NCBI GenBank assembly: GCA_963922205.1 | Contig: CAWUHX010000243.1 | Location: 378,761 to 442,760, forward strand | Reading direction: 5' to 3' | From: Romanomermis culicivorax | Taxonomy: Eukaryota; Nematoda; Enoplea; Mermithida; Mermithidae | DNA length: 64,000 nt | Part shown: positions 60,262-64,000 of the stretch, in pieces | Layout of the letters: each line of letters begins with the position of its first letter | How positions within the stretch are numbered: position 1 is the first letter of the stretch | Translations under genes and position numbers: made by a program | The notes under the pieces: model-generated | Database searches by the model: none | What the model was told of the DNA's origin: nothing | The model's input: only the letters and a program-made list of their open reading frames with translations

Positions 60262-61075
60262 TGTTGAAGGGCTTCCTGGGTGGCCCCGTAGCTGTCCCAC
60301 CATTGGCCAATGTCGGGGTAGGTGTAACCATCCGGACCAGGGCTCAACAAAAATGGCCGGGTTTGGAACCCGTGGATTGGCTAAATCATCAATCCTACGG
60401 GTGGAATGTTGTATGTTGCCATACAACATCCCTCCCCCCTTGGAGCAACAGAGGGGCCCCCTGGTACGGTCACCAGTGTTGAAGGGCTTCCTGGGTGGTG
60501 CCGTAGCTGTCCCACCATTGGCCAATGTCGGGGTAGGTGTAACCATCCCGACCAGGGCTCAACAAAAATGGCCGGATTCAGGACCCATGGATTGGCAGAA
60601 ACATCAATCCTACGGGTGGAATGTTGTATGTCACCATACAACATCCCTCCCCCCTTGGAGCAACAGGGGGCCCCTGGTACGGTCACCAGTGTTGAAGGGC
60701 TTCCTGGGTGGCGCCGTAGCTGTCCCACCATTGGCCAATGTCGGGGTAGGTGTAACCAACCCCGACCAGGGCTCAACAAAAATGGCCGGGTTCGGAACCT
60801 GTGGATTGGCTAAATCATCAATCCTACGGGTGGAATGTTGTATGTTGCCATACAACATCCCTCCCCCCTTGGAGCAACAGGGGGGCCCCCTGGTACGGTC
60901 ACCAGTGTTGAAGGGCTTCCTGGGTGGCGCCGTAGCTGTCCCACCATTGGCCAATGTCGGGGTAGGTGTAACCATCCCGACCAGGGCTCAACAAAAATGG
61001 CCGGATTCAGGACCCGTGGATTGGCAGAAACATCAATCCTACGGGTGGAATGTTGTATGTCACCATACAACAAAA
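60262..61075. repeat. ~213-bp tandem repeat, about four units
   Basis: Units start near 60262, 60477, 60690 and 60905 with 'gttgaagggcttcctgggtg'. Each contains 'cccaccattggccaatgtcg', 'agggctcaacaaaaatggcc', 'atcaatcctacgggtggaat' and 'catccctccccccttggagc'. Units are very similar, so the array is recent. Diverged single copies lie at 4650-4975, 49316-49505 and 63815-63910. Frames stay open through the array on both strands (up to 285 codons) because of the unit, not because of a gene. Confidence 0.92.
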
Positions 61076-61569
61076 ACATGGATTTTGGTTTTGTTGGAAG
61101 CATAGACCCCCATATTTTGATCTTCTGCATGTGGTGAACAAAAAAGGTTTTGAAAAGCATATAGAACTTCTTTTTTAATGTTTATAGTCTGAAACATAGC
61201 ATCCAAAGGGTATAAAGTAAATAGCCCAATTTCCTGTTGTTCTTCTATTTGTGTTTTTCATTAGAACTAATGATGTATTTATTTTATTTTTTTCTCCATG
61301 CACTTTATGCATCAGCATCACTATGAATGTGAGGCATGCTGTCCATTATTCCTTTTTCAACACTAGTAGATTGTTAATGTCTCCAAATTATAACTTGTTG
61401 GAAGCCCCCTTCCCCATAAAATGATCAATACAGTATTTTACAAAACAAATGGAAAATTATGGTTTGTAAAATGTATAAAATGCCAGGTGTTTTAGGATTT
61501 TCAAATGTTTGGTTATTCTAAATAGCAGGCAATCATAAATTATACTACAGATATAGAGAAATCTGATCA
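61076..61569. other. Non-coding, no gene seen
   Basis: AT-rich spacer between the tandem array and the receptor inverted duplication. Confidence 0.5.
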
Positions 61570-61716
61570 CACAATCAACTATGTTCCCAAAATTATCCCT
61601 TGTTATCAATGGTGTCTAATAAATGGTCAATTTTTTTGCAGTAATGCATAATGTAGATACTTATCTATTTGATGTGTTTTTTAGCCATAGCCTCAAGTTT
61701 TACCTGCACCTTTAAC

Positions 61717-61983
61717 ATGAATAACACAGAACCAGCAAACATTTTGACAGCTGTTGGTTGGATCATGTCAGGCACTGTGGGCCTAATTGGAAACATTGTT
61801 TTGGTAATCATAATTTCAAAAGGTGAATTGTTCTTTTCTATGTCTATGTGTTCATCAAAAATTATTTCCTCAGATTTTAAAAACTGCAAACCATATGAAA
61901 AAGTCATATTTGTGACATTGCTAACAGACTTATTTACATGCTTCAATGTGGCTTGCTCAGAACCATTTGCCATCCTAAGTCAG
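61717..61983 (+). pseudogene. Receptor copy F, exon 1 and partial exon 2
   Basis: Exon 1 is 61717-61822 (106 nt, 'TVGLIGN'), a GTGAAT donor, a 51-nt intron ending 'CCTCAG', then exon 2 from 61874 ('CKPYEK', 'LLTDLF', 'ACSEPFAIL'). Exon 2 stops matching at ~61983, before TM3, where sequence leading into the inverted copy begins. It is the only receptor copy on the plus strand. TM3-TM7 are absent, so it cannot make a receptor. Confidence 0.8.
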
Positions 61984-62033
61984 GTATTTTCTGGTGAATA
62001 CACATGTAAAAATGACATGGGAAAAATACTCAC

Positions 62034-62139
62034 CTTTGGAAATTATGAAAACCAAAACAATGTTACCAATGAGGCCCACAGTGCCTGAGATGCTCCAACC
62101 AACAGCTGTCAAAATGTTTGCTGGTTCAGTGTTGTTCAT
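62034..62139 (-). pseudogene. Receptor copy G, exon 1 only
   Basis: 106-nt exon with ATG at 62139, 'GTVGLIGN' and a GTGAGT donor at 62033. It is nearly identical to exon 1 of copy F but inverted. No exon 2 follows in its direction; copy F lies there instead. Confidence 0.8.
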
Positions 62140-62295
62140 ATTAAAAAAGTAAGTGTATATTCAGGATACAGCTTAAAAAATTCATCAAATATATAACTGT
62201 ATACAGTATCATCTCTGGGAAAAAGATATACTACTTATTAGACACAATAGATAACATAGGACAGAATGTATAGCCATGCAGTTGATTGTGTTGAT

Positions 62296-64000
62296 GTTGA
62301 TCTCACTAGACAAATTTTTTAAATTCTTGAATTGTAGTGCCAATTTACTTTTGCCTGATATTTAAAATGACTAAAAATTTGAATAGAAATACGATTGGGA
62401 AGAAGACTGTCCACTACATACGTTTTGGTTGCTCTGTTTCAAAGAATCATCATTAAAAAACATTTGATATATGCTATTAACAATATTTGTTGTTTCTCAC
62501 ATGCAGAAAGTCAAAACATGGGGGTTTATACTATATACAAAATCAAAATCCATGTTTTTTTCAAACATTTTATTCACAGGTGTTTAGTTGAATTCCAGGA
62601 TTACTCAATGATGACCAATCTGCTTCTAAAATAAAACAAGAAACTGAATTTCCTGCTCACGTAATTTATTTTCATGTAACCATGCACTTCTTTTCTAATA
62701 TAAATGTTATCATGCCAATTCATGTCCATGAGGAATATGTGCAAAAAGTAATTATCTGCTTCAATGACATAATAAAGGCAGTTGGCATTGATTAAAACGT
62801 TGGAGCATAAATTTTGACCTTTGAAATAAAAAATTTCACTAATAACTAGTGCGCTCCAATGTGCCAGGAAATACAAAAGCCAATCCACGAAAATATCAAG
62901 AATATATTCTGTGATTGACTGAACAATATGCACACTTTTCATTTGCCTTCCTCAAGAGATCATGCTTTACCAATTTGATTCAAGCTCAGACATTGCACAA
63001 AGTCATTTCAGGAAATTCAATTTTTTAAATAAGAAATTTTGACATCTTAAAGATTTATTCATAAGATTTCTTCAAACACAACTGACATTCAACCTTATCA
63101 TTTGTGGAATGGTACAGTCACCAATGTGGATGATTACCAATGTGGATGGTCACCAATGTTAATCGGTCAACAATGTGGAATTATGTGCTGCAGTTTGTGG
63201 GAGATTCCTGACTTGGTTGTCCCCCTAATGCTAACTGAACTTTATTGAGTTAGAGCTAAGAAGGAGATTAATAGTCCAATGTGAAGTAAAGAGATTATTA
63301 TCAGAGCAGAGCACCATAAACACGTTGAAAATAAAGCCTCCTCAGTGAGGCACACCACATACACATCACCAAAACAGTGACACGACATCACTGGTGATGA
63401 GACGAGTTATTTCCAATTAGAAATAAAATGGGGGATGAATGAAAAAGGAAAAACGACGCCAAACATCAATTACAAACACTATTCAACTTTCCATCCATTT
63501 GTTTTGAGCCAAAAATAGTATAACACAAACTGTTTTGACATATTTGTGTTCCTAATAAAAAGTGAACCTAATTTAACAACAAAGACTTTCAGAAATGAAA
63601 TAAATAGTGATAGAGGACCAAAGTTCAGAGGAATTGACCCTCTGACACATTGTTAGAATCCTCATCATAATCGACAGGAATACACATAACATTTATAGTA
63701 TTACTTGCAAATATCAGTAAACTTGGCCTTCTCTGAATTGAGAACTTGCAATGAACATGTCTGACACATTATAATTTTTTGAACTACAAAATTCAAATAA
63801 AGACACTTTTGTTTGTATTCCAGGTACCGCATGTATGAATTCCACCAGTAGAATTGATATTTCCTCAAGTTCATTGGTTCCAAAGCTGGCGATTTTTGCT
63901 GAATGCTACTCAGGATGTTCACACCACGAGAAAAACTGACCATTTGTGGAACGTCTAATGTGTCCCCTTTTGAGCCCTTCCACAAAAGGGAAGATTAGAT
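62296..64000. other. Non-coding; duplicated 3'-flank scrap and repeat copy
   Basis: 62555-62690 matches the duplicated segment at 5840-5960 and 29600-29730. 63120-63180 has short 'accaatgtggat' repeats. 63815-63910 is a diverged minus-strand copy of the ~213-bp repeat. ORFs of 79-113 codons have no domain. Confidence 0.45.

Larger units (their letters stand above)
61570..62295. repeat. Inverted duplication of receptor exon 1 and its 5' flank
   Basis: The left arm (~61570-61850, plus) and right arm (~62010-62295, minus) are imperfect reverse complements: 5' flank plus exon 1 in each, facing each other. Only a broken exon 2 lies between them. Confidence 0.8.

Noticed and set aside
60181-61160. 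Several overlapping ORFs up to 285 codons
   Set aside because: They follow the ~213-bp tandem unit in several frames of both strands; no domain.

Overview
The window is AT-rich nuclear DNA of a metazoan, probably an aquatic invertebrate. The evidence is short-intron 7TM receptor genes, an R2-type LINE, tRNA-derived SINEs, MITE-like and foldback elements, and one large Polinton/Maverick element. I cannot name the species. Most of the window is non-coding repeat relics.

The host genes form a dispersed family of rhodopsin-like receptors, nearly all on the minus strand. Two copies are intact three-exon genes: 45608-46935 (300 codons) and 50797-53676 (301 codons). Both have exon 1 of exactly 106 nt and exon 2 of exactly 221 nt. 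Other copies are partial or broken: 11611-12152 with 14500-14590, 26016-26402, 30193-30545, 61717-61983, and 62034-62139. Positions 1-130 resemble the 5' flank of one more copy that lies just off the left edge.

The centre (31177-44599) is a 13.4-kb Polinton with ~600-bp terminal inverted repeats and near-identical 6-bp flanks (tgcatg/tacatg). On its minus strand is a heavily broken protein-primed PolB. On its plus strand, in order, are a small membrane protein, an RVE integrase with chromodomain (one stop), a Cys-knuckle protein, a small ORF with a stop, an FtsK/HerA-type packaging ATPase, three small conserved virion-type proteins, the double jelly-roll major capsid protein (two stops), an adenain-like protease, a penton/minor-capsid-like gene (several breaks), a TATA-binding-protein (TBP) homologue (two stops) and a small zinc protein.

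The most unusual observation is the TBP-fold gene together with a repeated TATA-like box (TATAAAAGTTG) just upstream of many of the plus-strand genes. This suggests the ancestral element carried its own promoter-recognition factor matched to its own TATA variant. Each TIR also holds a pair of perfect TGACGTCA (CREB/ATF) palindromes.

The flanks carry an R2-like LINE (26645-28990), another LINE RT fragment (10123-10500), SINE multimers (15.5-16.4 kb, 19.3-19.8 kb, 56.0-56.4 kb), a Harbinger-like MITE with a TTA duplication (52324-52938), other inverted-repeat elements, two long foldback elements (13.2-14.1 and 47.1-48.0 kb), and a ~213-bp tandem repeat at 60.26-61.08 kb with diverged single copies elsewhere.
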